Numbered from the stretch's first letter, positions 1 through 12,637 are shown. The stretch: DNA of 64,000 nt from Channa striata (GCA_033026295.1 CM065179.1:23553275-23617274); one strand, 5' to 3'. The notes: a model not told the origin generated them from the sequence alone. Program-made: numbers and translations.

Positions 1-811
1 AAGACCCTATCGGCTAAAAAAAATAAATAAATGCATGCATGATGGCCAAGAGCAACTGGATACTGGAAAAAGTCTGATTTAAATAAATTCCACTGCATAA
101 AAGAAATCTATCATTACGTTTGTCCTCCAGGGCTGGTTTGGACTTTGGAATTTGTTCAGCAGGGTAAAACATTGTTCACACAACAGTTAAATGCTGCTTT
201 GAGGCAAAGGGAATGCACTGGCACAGGGCTAAATCAGGTACCTGCTGTTTTCTAAAGTAAGAAGCCCGTTTTAATGATGGGTGGATATGGAGAGATCACA
301 CGTCTGTTGACAGTAAAGTTAACAGCAAAGACGACACCAGAGAGGGAAGTCGGTATTCCAAAGTCAGAAAAACAGAATAAAACTGAAAGAAATAATGAAA
401 TACATTATAAAAAACTTCTTAAAAGTAATCTTATAATTTTATTCATATTTAAGAAATGAGGATGCAGATAATAATACTGACAAATTGATTAGATGTTGCT
501 TTGCCAAATAATTCAATTAATTATTAATCCAAAAATAATGCAACAAGGCATGTACTGACAACAATGTAGTTTGTATCCATAATCAACTGAATTAAGAACT
601 TTTTTTTCTCTAATTTCTAACTGAGACACTTAAATAAACAACAAATGAATAAGTAAATCAAACAAAGTAGTGATACAGTAGCTGCAACGGATAATACATT
701 TGCTCCAGCACAAGCAGTTCTGTCTGTGCTCAGAGGAGGGAGCCATCACTCTTTGCAGTTCTAGTGCCGGAGTAACGCTGATGATCCTGGGGCTTCATCA
801 TCATCTCAGGT
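1..811 (-). other. tmco1 3' UTR and flank
   Basis: AT-rich sequence downstream of the tmco1 stop. A candidate polyadenylation signal on the minus strand (TTTATT on plus, 438-443) lies about 370 bp past the stop. I see no convincing coding sequence; the short open frames here lack any recognisable domain. Confidence 0.5.
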
Positions 812-3800
812 TTAGGAAAACTTAGCTGCTTGTGGAGGAGGCCCCAGGAAACCTCCGGCCTGTTTAGTTGCGGCTCTAGAAGGAGCGAGACCGAGCATCT
901 TCTGGATGTTCTGGAGGAAAGTCACAGCATAAAAATCACTCTACGTTTATGTGAGAAAAGTTTATAAGACATGAGCCGCTGTAGAGGCAGAGCAGGTCAA
1001 CATCCACAAGTGCAGAGGTATGAAACGTCATGTGTTGTTTTTGGCTGATCAAAAACGGATGTGCAGAATTGTAACCTCGTTAGTAAGTAATTGCAGTATT
1101 CAAGATGAAATGTGGCTACACAAGGAGTTGGGTAGCATATTCAGAAAGGTAGCATGTGATCCTTCTGATGCTATAGAGAGCAAATCTGCATGCCCAAGAA
1201 ATGGAGGAGATGTAGTCCCTGTTAAACTGATCATCAACGTAACCCTCAAAATTCTGTAGGTTTTCCTACACAATATCAGCAATATGCTTATACTAGAAAT
1301 ACCATATTATCGTCCTTTTCCAAAGCACAGCATGGCTTCAATCTACAATAAAAGCCATCAAACCCACATTAACTCTAAAGTTGCTGTTAGTAAAGAAGTT
1401 ACCTGTCTGATAGACATGGTGCAGAGGATGTAGAGGAAGATGAAGGAACAGTCAGTGTAATCCTCGCCCAGGAGATTACGATGCGACAGTCCTTGGATGT
1501 AGGACAATGGTACGAAGGGCAGTTTGGCCACAACTCTTCCGTCGAAGCTAAACAAAAATGTATAGCCACAATAAATAAAAAGCCGGGAGAACTTGAATTG
1601 TTTAAGGTAGTGGACAGCGGAAGATATTTGCTACAAGCATTCGAAGAAAGTATAAAACATTTCCTTTGCCACAGTAACCCAAACAGATTTACATCTGAAC
1701 TATTAGAGCAGTTCATCAAAGCTCAAATTGAGCTAGAGAGTGTATAGTGTGGGTAGGTCATCAGTCTGTTACAGGGCTGACATAAACAGATGACCATTCA
1801 CACCTACAGGCAGTTCAAAGCAACTTACAAGTGAGGTACAATGAAAGCAAAAATATAAGTTAAGGAGAAAACAGCAAAGTGCTCTCAGAAGAAGTGTTTG
1901 CGTTTCATGAGATGCAAGTACAGGGACCCGTTTCACAGTGAAAGAATACACATAGTATGAATAAGCGTACAATGCTGAACTAATGATTTCTAAGGCAAAG
2001 AACCTTTTAAAATCAGTATAGTCCTTGGTGGGTTCATCTGTGAGGATAAATATACACTAGTTTGTCTAAATTTAGTTTTTAGGCTAAGCTCAGAAGCACT
2101 CACATTTTTGTCAAACATTCTGCTTTGAAACATGCTTGGTCTGAACTAGGCCTTTAAGCACCTGCTTCATACCGAGAAGGGCTTTAATCGGCTGAGTAAA
2201 TACATGCTGCCTGTTCTGTAGCAAAAGCAAAGCTTGAATACAGCCAATGTACTCTTAAAGTGCAGTAAGATTTAGAACCAACGTTTTATGGACAGGAAAA
2301 TTACCAAATAATATACTTTGTGTTAAGATGCCCTCACAAATATCATGTGTTTATAAGGCATTTATAAGGCATGAGTCACACTTGCATGTCATACTTACAT
2401 GGAGTTGAACATGCCCATTAAAGCTGTGAAGCAGAAGCCGATGGCAAACATGGACTTCATGCGTACCTACGAACACATGGAAGTTTGAAAATGGAAAAGA
2501 AAATGAAAAATTAGATGACATATGGTTGGTGACTTTCAAAACTGATTTTAGTGAAAATTCAAATGCCTGCTAAGAATTAGTCTACAATGACACATGTTAT
2601 TTCTTATCCACTATAACAAGTTCATTCTCACCATAGAAAGGTCTCTGTTGTTGTTCTTCAGTTTCTCTTCTTGTCTTTCTGTAAAACATTTAGAAATGTA
2701 CGTCACTTATCACACAGCACTGTCACTGTGAGGAGACAAACTGTTCAGAAGGGTAGAACATAAAAAGACTTCCTGCTCAGTTTATCAGTATTGTCTTAAA
2801 AAAAACTTTTTACAGTTTGTTCACTGGGTCCTTACCAATCTTCTTCTTTTGCTGACGTCCTGCGGATTCGGTGATGGTTTCTTTTTTCTTTTCAACTGAT
2901 GTTAAACAACAGCAATAGTGAAGGTTTTATTCAGCTTAAAATTAACCATTTAATGAATTACATTAAGCTCTGGTAGGATCCACTTACGTTTTTTGCTTTG
3001 TTTTTCCACTTCAGCCTTTAGCCTCTTGTACTTTTCAGTCCGATACACTAAAACCCATGTGATCCCTGAAATGAAAGAAAGAAGGCTTCTTAGTAGTAAT
3101 GCATTAGTCTATCCTAATATTTCTCAGATTTTCCAGACAGTTATTTTTATATTACATAAGAAAATAACAACTTAGAATTACATAACACTGTCTTAAAGAA
3201 CTGTATTCATATCACCCACTTGTGGGCTAACACTTTTTATGTCTCCTCATAGAAACTGGCTCTAGCTGTCTGGCTTCAGTCAGGCCAATAATGAGTAGAT
3301 ATCAACTTGTAATCAGTTTCCGCAGATAGTCGGATTTCAGACGCCTCTCTGCATTTAACTCCCACACAACGTTCTTGGAAGTGGAACACATTAAGCAACT
3401 ATGAATGGAATGAAGATTGAATGTCTGGGATTTGTCTGTAATAAAGAGTTTCTAATAATTAACTTTCAAAGTCCAAGTTCATGCAAAGAAATTGCAGTTG
3501 AATATGTCTTACTTATTTTGATATGGATTCGCTTCAATTAGAACGAATAAAGCGATGAATTGCCAGAATAGCTTAAATATGACCTACAACCATGTTTGTG
3601 TTATTATGAAACTACCGGATTAAGCGACCGGAAGTTGTATTCCTTATAAACTACTAGCTTGGTTGGCTAAACTGGCTAACTAGCAAGCTCCCAAACCGCT
3701 GGTCCTCAAAGCAGCAACATCAGATATTAACCAACATGAATAAAGTTGACATGGTTCTCCTCTTCCTAATCCAGAACAGGGACAAATTACTATTCTATAA

Positions 3801-3945
3801 ACGTTTTTCGTGGGCGCTAGTAACAAGTCTGGCTGCTAACACAAGCTATCGCTCCGTTAGCAGGGTTCCACTCACCTTCGGCTAACAGCGCTGTACAGAC
3901 AGAGATGAACACGATCAGGATCGTGTCTGCAAACATAGTGCTCAT
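812..3945 (-). CDS. tmco1: TMCO1, ER membrane calcium-load-activated channel / translocon factor
   Basis: Seven coding exons on the minus strand: 3945-3876, 3065-2988, 2895-2836, 2678-2632, 2466-2399, 1547-1403 and 910-812 (stop TAA at 812-814). All have GT-AG borders and consistent phase, giving 188 residues, the same length I recall for human TMCO1. The protein starts MSTMFADTILIVF with a first membrane segment (about residues 5-30). A lysine/glutamate-rich coiled coil follows (about 32-85, including EKYKRLKAEVEKQSKKLEKK), then two further hydrophobic segments near 90-108 and 138-155. The tail contains GLAPSRAATKQAGGFLGPPP. TMCO1 is known as an ER channel opened by calcium overload and as part of the multipass-protein translocon. 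It is head to head with uck2 (706 bp between start codons). The match is near-identical across every exon, so the identification is firm; exon borders were called by eye. Confidence 0.97.
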
Positions 3946-4651
3946 CGTGGCGGTGTCCCGACCTGTGATCCGAGCGCAGAGAGGATTACTGCGTTTATTT
4001 ATGAAAGATTACGTACACCGGTGTGTCAGCTCGTAGAGCCGCATCAGCGTTACTGTGGAGGTCACGCATGTGCGAATTACTTCCGGTTCCTTGGTTGACC
4101 AGACAAATCGAGTCAAACCACCGATGCACAATTTTAAATTTATGGATAAAAACAGAATCAAAAATTTTCAGCTATAATTGATACCATTTTTCTCGTTAAA
4201 AAAATAATGAAAAACATGTTTCCCTATAACAATATTCAAACAACAACCACTACTACAAAAATACAATTTTCTCTGTATTTAGACCATCTGCTAACTTTGA
4301 TAATCCCATTTTTTTGGAAAATAAAAGCCATGAAGTGCTTCCCAATTATTGTCAAGACACATACGGGGTGATGTGAGTACTACCGGTACCAGTATTTCAA
4401 CGTAATGTTCTCTAATTTTCGCAAATCTAATAATCATTGCACCAAATTGTCATTTTGGGAATCGTGAATAAGTGTAACCAATACAGTCATCATTTACATC
4501 AACATTGCTGTGGTTTCCATGGCCATTATCGACATCATCATCATCATCATCCTCATCCTCATCCTCCTCATCATCATCCACAGTATCATCGGATGGGAGG
4601 AGCGCGGAGACCTCCGTGTGTCAGCGGGCCGCATCGCGCTGCAGATGAAGC
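3946..4651. promoter_or_regulatory. Divergent tmco1/uck2 promoter interval
   Basis: The 706 bp between the two start codons should hold both promoters. An ETS-type site ACTTCCGG lies at 4079-4086. A second CCGGAAGT occurs at 3628-3635, just inside tmco1 intron 1. The uck2-proximal part carries a CAT/CCTCAT simple repeat at about 4531-4578, probably 5' UTR. No TATA box stands out. The promoter role is inferred from the head-to-head layout. Confidence 0.55.
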
Positions 4652-7600
4652 ATGGCAGGCGACAGCGAGACAAAGCCAGGTGACCAAGCCGAAAATGAAG
4701 GCACTGTTCGGCAGCCTTTCCTCATCGGTGTGGCCGGAGGGACAGCCAGCGGCAAGGTCGGCATTTAAATCATCTAACACAATGTATTTTTTAAATTCTA
4801 GATACTCATTAGGTGTTTGTTGTGGGAACCGATGGAGAGGACTGACACAGTTTCCTAAAGACAATCCAGACATGACTAGCCTTTTTTTTTTTTTAAATAT
4901 ATATATATCTCGTTGTTCATTCATCCATCGTCCTATGGATGAATGAGACTGATGTGCAGTTTGATGACGGGAACTAATGATGTAAGCCGCCCTACTGCAG
5001 GTCAAAGCAGGGTGTCATTTATATTGTCTACATGTGTCCTTTCTTTGTCGGTAAAAAAGTAGCATGGAAATGGAAAATGTGGACTAATTGTGTAAAGTGT
5101 ATAAAGTATGGCAATGATCAGAACAGAAATGAGTGAGGTGAGTTACCAGCATCAGCAACACGATCTGCTGGGTATATGAGAACAAAATGAGGAGACTACA
5201 TATATTTTAAAAAACACTTAAAAAGCTTGATGAATTTGACCAAGCAGAATCTGTCTGTTAGCTACATCTGCTGATGTTTGCACAGCATAAATTTAAGAAT
5301 ATCAAACATGCACATGTGGCAGCCAGATGAGATCATTACAATGAGCCTGATCTGGATTCCTCTTCCTTGTGTGTCTGCTGATATTACTCTGGATTTTTCT
5401 TCTTTGTGACATTAATGCGTTCGGTGTGTGTCATTCTGCCCTTTGATCTTTACTTCACCTCATTCTCATAGCTGGCTCATTAAAATGATGCTGATTTTTC
5501 TTTTTCACTGCCACGAGAGACTGAAAACCTGCATTATCATTCTTTACTCTGCATCCAGTAATTTAAAGGTTTTCAAGGGCTGTCATATTATAAAGTAAAA
5601 AAGACGTATTAATTTAAGATTTTTTGCACAGTTGCTTCACAGAATAAATACAAACGTTGAGATAAAAACCCAAATTATTTATTGCTCGTAATGTGTAACA
5701 AATATGGTCATTAAAATATCAGAGAAGCAGTAGAGTAAGTTCTACTTCCAGGCTGGAACTTGTCAATTTTTTTTTTACATCTAATTATGTAAACCCTCAC
5801 TATATTTTAATGCATTCAGTATTTTATGTTTTGTAGCTGACAGTTGGTTATTTTACAGGTGATTAAATGAACAAGTTGTGGTTCAGCAGACAGTTGTTTG
5901 TGGGTTTGACTTCCTGGTATGATGTGCCTTTTCTCCCATGGGAGTAACTGCTCACAGAACCACCTGCTCTCCCACACGTTATCTGAATCAGGAGTAAACT
6001 GCAGTCTTTTGTTTTGTGCCTGAGGTCTGTTTGTGAGTATATGTGTCTGCCAGCTTCAGATACGATATCAAGAATGCAAATTTGTAGATTTGTGATCCAC
6101 ATCTTTTTTCTAAACACAAGGTTACAATGAGTGAATTATACCCAAAATGTAAACGAGAGCTTATGTCCTGAACAGGCCACACATTCCTAAAACTAGACAG
6201 TGTGGTCAATATTTTACCAAAATGTTTGGTTTGTCTTTTTATGGTTAGTCGTCAGTGTGCAGCAAGATCATGGAGCTGCTGGGGCAGAATGAGATTGACC
6301 ACCACCAGAGGCAAGTGGCCATCCTGAGCCAGGACAGTTTCTACAGGGTCCTGACCACGGAGCAGAAGGCCAAGGCGCTAAAGGGACAGTTCAATTTCGA
6401 CCACCCAGGTACGTTGATAATAACTGTCATTGTTTTTATGTATCATCATGGCAGCGCGATAATGCTGAATCAGGGTTGGGTGTGAAGCCGCAGTCTCTCT
6501 ACTTCTGGGATGTTTGAGCAGCATTTGTTCGGATTTGATCCAGGTAGTTGATCTGTATTTGGTTGAGGCCCTGATGGTATGTTACTGAATAGAAGTCCTA
6601 CTCTTGTCTTCTGTTTAGATGCATTTGACAACGACCTCATAATCGCGACTCTGTGGGACATCAAGGAGGGAAAAACAGTACACATCCCTGTTTACGACTT
6701 TGTTTCCCATTCCAGGTAAATGACTCCACACAGAGATAACATTAAAAGAGTGTTCGCATCAGAATTTCAGTCCACATGCATTTAAAGATGCTTCTGATGC
6801 ATCTTAATGCAGCAGTAACTTTACACATAAACGGGTGGTGGATTAATTAGTCTGAATTTTATGCAAATTGGTTATCATATGGCTGTGAAATAAATGGAAA
6901 GTAATGTCGGCCTAATGTGGGGAAGAAAAGGAGAAAAAAACGTAAATGAGAATCTAAAACACCACAGTGTGATCTGGAACATAGTCATCTGGAGTAAAAT
7001 GTCTATAAATTGATGTAGGCCGGCTTTATTGATGTGTTTTTCATGACAAAAATGATGGTTGTTCTTAGTCAGACATTTTTCATATTGAAGAAACCTTTGT
7101 CTCATTGATGAGTTTCATATATTTTTATTTTTTATCAATTAATAAATCAAACTTCTTTCTGGGTTTTATTACATTTGCTGACAGTAACAACGATGCAGAG
7201 ACTAGTGTTTTATCACAGATTGTGTTTTGTGGGGCAGGAAGGAGGAGACGGTGGTAGTGTACCCTGCTGATGTGGTGCTGTTCGAGGGTATCCTAATGTT
7301 CTATTCTCAGGAGATTCGAGACCTGTTCCAAATGAAGCTGTTTGTGGACACTGATGCAGACACACGGCTGTCTCGCAGGGGTGAGGTGCACAAAGCATGA
7401 CTAGACAGTTCTTTTGCTTAAAAAAAAAAAAAAGACAGTAGAAGATCGATTTCACTGTTTTGACCGCACACTAAATCAGAAGCTAGCATCAGCAGCCAGA
7501 CAGTTTCTTTTAACCTTCCTTTAACAGAGACAGATTAAATGCTTAGTTCTTATGCTAAGTTAAGATGCTGACTGGATCTTCAGATTTATCAGAAAGACAA

Positions 7601-8801
7601 AAGTGACATACAGACGGCTGAAATGTCAGAGTCTTTTTTAAAACGAACTTTGCCTCTTCGTTCTCAGTGCTGCGTGACATAAGTGAACGTGGTCGGGACT
7701 TGGAAAGCGTTTTAGCTCAGTACATCACCTTTGTCAAGCCTGCCTTTGAGGAGTTCTGTCTACCAGTGAGTACACATTATACTACTCAACTCGAGTGTGT
7801 GTGGTTGTGTCCCTGAAATTGGAATCATGGTCAAATCTTTTTTTTCTCTCCTTTTATTGACACTATTTAGACAAAGAAATATGCAGATGTTATAATACCA
7901 AGAGGAGCTGATAACATTGGTGAGTATTTGTGTGTTTCTCTGCCTGGGAGACTCGTCAAGTGCACCATATTAGAGCCAATATTTTTTGTAATCCCAATGT
8001 TTGAGGCTTTAGTCTCAACAGTGTTATCGTGAAGGACACAGCTGTGTTTAGAGTGTCAATTGTGTTCTCGAAAATGTAGCAAGCAAAACTCCTGCTGTCG
8101 GGAGCAAACACTGCTTTGTCTGCCAATGTGAAAAAGTAATGTAAAACCATCCAAAACTAAAAAAAAAAAAACTGTAAGAGTGCAGATAGTCTACATATTT
8201 TTAAGGAGGACACCCTGACTGACCCTGAATCTTCTCTACTTACATTTGGTCACTCGTCATCCTACAGCCTGGATACGCTTGATCATGCTGGACATCCAAC
8301 ATTGTCCAAAAACAATTAAAAATGCAGACCATTCCTATTGGATGACAAATGAATGTCCAAACTGATGCGAATCAACATAACTCCGCCATGAATGTGCAGC
8401 TGACCGTCTGTGGTGCAAAGAAATGCCAATTTGGAGCATGTTGAACAACCTTTAGAAAAAATGTTGATCATATATTGGGAAAGGAATAAATGTCATTAAG
8501 TGGAGTGGTGTTACTGGCTGATGTGTCTTAGATAAAAAACTGTATGTTGAATCATATAAGTAACAGAATGATTCATCAAAAAAAAAGACAGATGTGGTTA
8601 TTTAAATGTAATGATATAAGCTGGGGACTAACCCAATCCACATATTCTTTGTCTCCCTATGCAGTTGCTATAAATCTCATAGTTCAACACATTCAGGATA
8701 TTCTGAACGGCGGTTTGACCAAACGTCTAAATGGGTGGTTTAACGGCTATGGAACAACAAAGAAGCAACCAAACACAGAGTCAAGCAGTCGACCCCACTG
8801 A
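4652..8801 (+). CDS. uck2: Uridine-cytidine kinase 2
   Basis: Seven coding exons: 4652-4756, 6249-6408, 6619-6715, 7238-7380, 7668-7765, 7871-7919 and 8665-8801, totalling 262 residues (human UCK2 is 261). UCK2 phosphorylates uridine and cytidine to UMP and CMP in the cytosol, the rate-limiting step of pyrimidine salvage. The P-loop GVAGGTASGKSS (residues 26-37) is split between exons 1 and 2. Downstream are the conserved SQDSFYRVL, GQFNFDHPDAFDND, YPADVVLFEGIL, FVDTDADTRLSRR and ISERGRDLE blocks, and the tail ends ESSSRPH as in human. The exon 1 donor is GTCGGC, a poor match beyond GT, although the frame and homology place it firmly. It converges on aatf. Confidence 0.97.
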
Positions 8802-10969
8802 GCGCAGAGCTGCCTCCACGAGAAGAAGCACCTGCACGTGCCAAACGGGCTCCACAGCATGGCTAACAAGGCAGGAGTACTTGCCGGGATGTCACAAAGG
8901 CCTTCTTTTAATAGAATTCTGCTTGGACTGAGGAAGTGGACAAGAAAAAGGGAATTAATTCCTCTGTGGAGCTACTATGAAGCAGTTGTATTCAGTGCTG
9001 TTACTCTCTTTAGCTTGTGTTCTGTATGAGATAGAAAGCAGACAAATACAAAGGGGCTTACATGTCATTTCATTCTAAACTGCTGCTTGCCTTTCTCACA
9101 GTACTACAAGAAACTAAAGGAGGAGTTACGGTGTCTAGAACTGATTTCGGAACAGCCTTTAAACAATACCTGCAGTGTAGCCTTACCCAGTCTCACTTTA
9201 CCCGGTTCACCATGTGACCTGATTACTTTATCAAAGCAATCAACTTTTTGTTTCAAGCTCTGTACATGTAAAATCATATTTTGACTCATATAAAAAGATT
9301 TTGAAATAATGTACCAAGCTGTACTGGTTTTGTCTACTGTAAATCCAAAACAAATTTTCGGCATGTTAAACAACCAGTTCCCACCTCAAAACACCTGATC
9401 ACCAAAGACAATTTTCAGTTTTGTCTTTGTAAACTAAATGTACACAAATTAATTTACCATAATGTGATGTTAAGATTACTGTAACTTGTTTATTAAGATA
9501 CAAATGTTATATGCAATTACTACGCAGTATTATTTTGCTTTGACGCTCTTGTAAACTTCAATCGTCAGACATATGTATGCAAATTCTCATTTTAAAGATC
9601 CTTTCAGGTGTAAACTGTTGGATTACATACTCATTGTACATGTATTCTGTCTATTTTTATTACCTTTATGTATACATATTTTTATGATAAACTTCTCAGG
9701 TACCATTTGTTTGCTTGAGTTGACACATCTATAACCAACAAACTCTACTCATATCACTCAGTCTCAGTTAAGTCCGATTCGTCTGCTGTTGAAATGCCAA
9801 TTGCTGCTTAGTAATCTGTTCTAGCCACATAGAAAATCCTCAACATTTCACTTGTCCCCAAGTTACAAATACTATGAAGTTAACGTAGTTGCACTCAGGG
9901 GGCATGGGTACAATTAAAAAACACTGAGGTCTTGTAATTTTCTGGGAAGTTGGGCATTTCATATTTCTTTTTCCACCGTGAACATACTGACATGTCACAC
10001 TAAGAAAAGCTGAAGTGAGCATTGCCACGCTGTCATTGCATACAGGGACACTTGCTTCTCCTCTAAATCCAACTGTTTGCTGTGAAAAAGGATCAAGTGA
10101 GCATTTTTACTCAGCAAATTACAATTTGACTGCTTCTCTGCAAACGACTCCACCAGAAGTGTATTCCTGGCAGTGTCGAGATCTATAATATGCAGGAAAT
10201 GTAATCTTGCTGTTAACCAGCGAGTTAATGATAAAAACATACAATAAAGGATCCAGTGTGGCAACTTGTTTTTTTCTGGCCCTGCAGTGCATGTATGCAG
10301 TTACAGCATCTTAATTCTCAGTAGATTTCAGAATGTGGTGTGCTCTCACTGGAAAAGTGAGAATAAAAAAATATAATTAATACAGCCTGCATGCATTTTA
10401 AAACTTAATGAATGTGCTATTGGTAGACTCTGCTCTCTCACACTGCAGGAACTGCAACAATGAAGCAGCTCACAGCAAAAGGAAATTTATTTTAGATGAA
10501 GTTGTAGCTGCTATGGTACCACAAATATCTCAAAGAGCAAAACAAAAATACTATACTGATACGTAAATATTTTTTAAAACACGTTTATTTCTGTCTGGAG
10601 TATAAATGTCAAAATTTACATTTCTGTCCAAACAGTGCTAAAGAAGTAAACATGTAAAACATATCTGACACTTGTGCCTGACGACAAATAATTTTCCCCA
10701 TAGTGCACTCACTATGTTTTATATACAGATGACATAGTTCAACAATAGCACATTCTGAAAATGTTACTCAGTATCAAAAATATTTACCAAGTCCAGCACG
10801 TGCCCAATAGGAGCAAATTAACTGCCCAACCAGTCTGAAGAGCACTTCCTAAAGAAGAGAAGCCACTGTCCTAATCCAAACTGTTACTTGGCCTCATTCC
10901 AGGGTAGTGAAGGCACTGCTTTGTTCATACCCTGATAGGTAAGATGTGCGCTACATGTTCTTTTTAATA
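8802..10969. other. uck2 3' UTR / aatf 3' UTR convergent interval
   Basis: Tail-to-tail spacer of 2.2 kb with no recognisable gene. A plus-strand AATAAA at 10243-10248 could end uck2 transcripts (about 1.45 kb of UTR). A minus-strand AATAAA (TTTATT at 10584-10589) could end aatf transcripts about 385 bp past its stop. With these signals the two transcripts would not overlap. Confidence 0.5.
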
Positions 10970-12637
10970 TTACTCTCTAACTGAGGATTTCTGACCGAAG
11001 AGGCCACGATAGAGTTCACTGCGTGCCTCGTCGCCCATTGAGCTGGGGTCAATAGGTGCCATAAAATTGACCAGCTTACTATGGATGTGGAATCGGACTT
11101 TACGCCCCTTGCTGGCTTTAGTATCCACCTTCTTCTTAATCTTGCTCCGCAGCTTTTGGATGGCCAGCCACTGCCTGCCCATAGCCACCTGGTCGTTGGG
11201 ATCGGCTGCACTTGTCTTGCGCTCAATAAGCTCTCGTAATAGCTGGTGGTAGAAATCATCGTCATCGAATATGTCCTCATCCAGATCTTTGAGGTGTGTG
11301 TTGGATTTCAATTGCTGCACAGCCTCCTCTGCATCACTGGCTACGAGCTCAGAGGTCAGTGCAGAAATTTCTTTTTTCCCCAGGACTCTGTATTCCGAGC
11401 GGCGGGTCTGGGTGCGCCGCACCAGCCTCTCCTTGTCCGTAAGCACCTGCTCAACCTGGGTCAATATGTTCCTTTCAAATGCCCCAAACCCCTTGTTGCT
11501 CTTGCCCGTGGCCAGCCTGGTTTTGTCATACCACTTCTGCAGTGTGGTGGTGCAGTATGGCTGGAAAGCTGCAAAACGTTTGGCCATGAAGTCTGGGTAC
11601 TCTGCCATTTCCAGTTTCCGTTTATGCACCACACCCACCTGCACAGATACCTTATCATCACTGTTTATCTCCTCATCATCACTCTGAGCCCCAGTATTCC
11701 CCAGAGCGATGGTCCTTGTGTCTGGACTCTGGTACAGCAGCTGATCGTGAAGCTCCAGCAGGGACCTCTGAAGAGCTTTTACAGCCTTGTGTGTGTTCTT
11801 CAGTGCCCCTGTAAACTCCACCCCCCCACTCCTCTTGAAGTCAGGGAAAGTCTGTGGTTGTGGAAGCTGGTTGGCTGTCACTAGAGCTTTCTGCATTTTG
11901 ATTCTGCCCTCAAGCAGCTGGTCCCACAGGGCCAGCTGGTTCTTCACAGCCTTACCCTTCTCCACCTCCTCGTCAACTTTATCTTGGGAAAATGTGTGGA
12001 CAGTTCCATCCTCCTCTTCTTCCAGCTCATCCTCATCAGAGCTTTCATCTTCATCACTGTCTTCGGCCTCCTCACCACTGACAATGTCATCTTCGCTCAT
12101 GCCTAGGTCGTCCATGCCCTCTGTCAGTTTGTGGAAATCCACTCCCTGAGGGAAGGTGATGTCAGCGCCCTTCATCCTAGATGCCAGTTTTGCATCTAGC
12201 TCTGCATCATTTCCCACCACCTCTTCCTCCTCCTCATCAGTATCTTGTACATAATTTTCATCTTCATACTCATTACCCTCTTCTTCCAAGTCCTCATATT
12301 TTTCTGAGGACATGGCTTCTAGGCTGCCCTCCTCGTCCTGGTCCTCATCATCGTCATCGTCATATTCTTCATCCTCCTCCTCACCAGACCCGCCAATATC
12401 CATGAGCAGCTGTTTGCGTGAGACTGGCTTCCCCACGTACCGTTTGTCTGTCTCTGAGAGGAGAGATGTGTTGTGTTTTCGCAAGGAACTGGGTCCGAAC
12501 CCTTCTTCGTTGTCATCCTCGCTGAATCTTTCAATGACTCTGGCTTTGGTCGCCTCGTCATCATCATCCTCTGGATCTGCAAATTTGGGCAAAGGATTCA
12601 ACAAATCTTCAAGCTCTTGAGAAAACGAGCCCGCCAT
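10970..12637 (-). CDS. aatf: AATF (apoptosis-antagonizing transcription factor / Che-1), intronless
   Basis: One uninterrupted 555-codon frame covers the whole AATF protein (human is 560 residues and is encoded in many exons). AATF works in the nucleolus in small-subunit ribosome biogenesis and as an RNA polymerase II/Rb-linked transcription co-regulator. Visible parts: N-terminal LEDLLNPLPKFADPE and a DKRYVGK motif at 64-70; a long acidic stretch at about 83-210; the AATF domain with EEVEKGKAVKNQLALWDQLL near 224-242; YPDFMAKRFAAF at 347-358; GFGAFERNILTQ near 383-394; and the TRAUB-type C-terminal region with IFDDDDFYHQLLRELIERKT (456-475) and DPNDQVAMGRQWLAIQKLRS (479-498). There is no frameshift, no internal stop and no splice-site need. 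The clean frame and preserved acidic composition indicate a functional gene. The lack of introns suggests origin by retroposition, or complete intron loss. Confidence 0.97.
   Translation of the reverse strand: MAGSFSQELEDLLNPLPKFADPEDDDDEATKARVIERFSEDDNEEGFGPSSLRKHNTSLLSETDKRYVGKPVSRKQLLMDIGGSGEEEDEEYDDDDDEDQDEEGSLEAMSSEKYEDLEEEGNEYEDENYVQDTDEEEEEVVGNDAELDAKLASRMKGADITFPQGVDFHKLTEGMDDLGMSEDDIVSGEEAEDSDEDESSDEDELEEEEDGTVHTFSQDKVDEEVEKGKAVKNQLALWDQLLEGRIKMQKALVTANQLPQPQTFPDFKRSGGVEFTGALKNTHKAVKALQRSLLELHDQLLYQSPDTRTIALGNTGAQSDDEEINSDDKVSVQVGVVHKRKLEMAEYPDFMAKRFAAFQPYCTTTLQKWYDKTRLATGKSNKGFGAFERNILTQVEQVLTDKERLVRRTQTRRSEYRVLGKKEISALTSELVASDAEEAVQQLKSNTHLKDLDEDIFDDDDFYHQLLRELIERKTSAADPNDQVAMGRQWLAIQKLRSKIKKKVDTKASKGRKVRFHIHSKLVNFMAPIDPSSMGDEARSELYRGLFGQKSSVRE

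Noticed and set aside
1752..1830. Weak match to the L2-type repeat tail in a tmco1 intron ('ggtcatcagtctgttacagg')
   Set aside because: Probably related to the other copies, but too diverged and short to give firm bounds.
4437..4946. 169-codon plus-strand frame rich in His/Pro
   Set aside because: It is a readthrough of the CAT/CCTCAT repeat and uck2 exon 1 in another phase, continuing into intron 1; not a gene.
11246..12620. Several long plus-strand frames rich in Ser/Leu opposite aatf
   Set aside because: They are antisense shadows of the acidic aatf coding sequence (GAG/GAT codons read as CTC/ATC).
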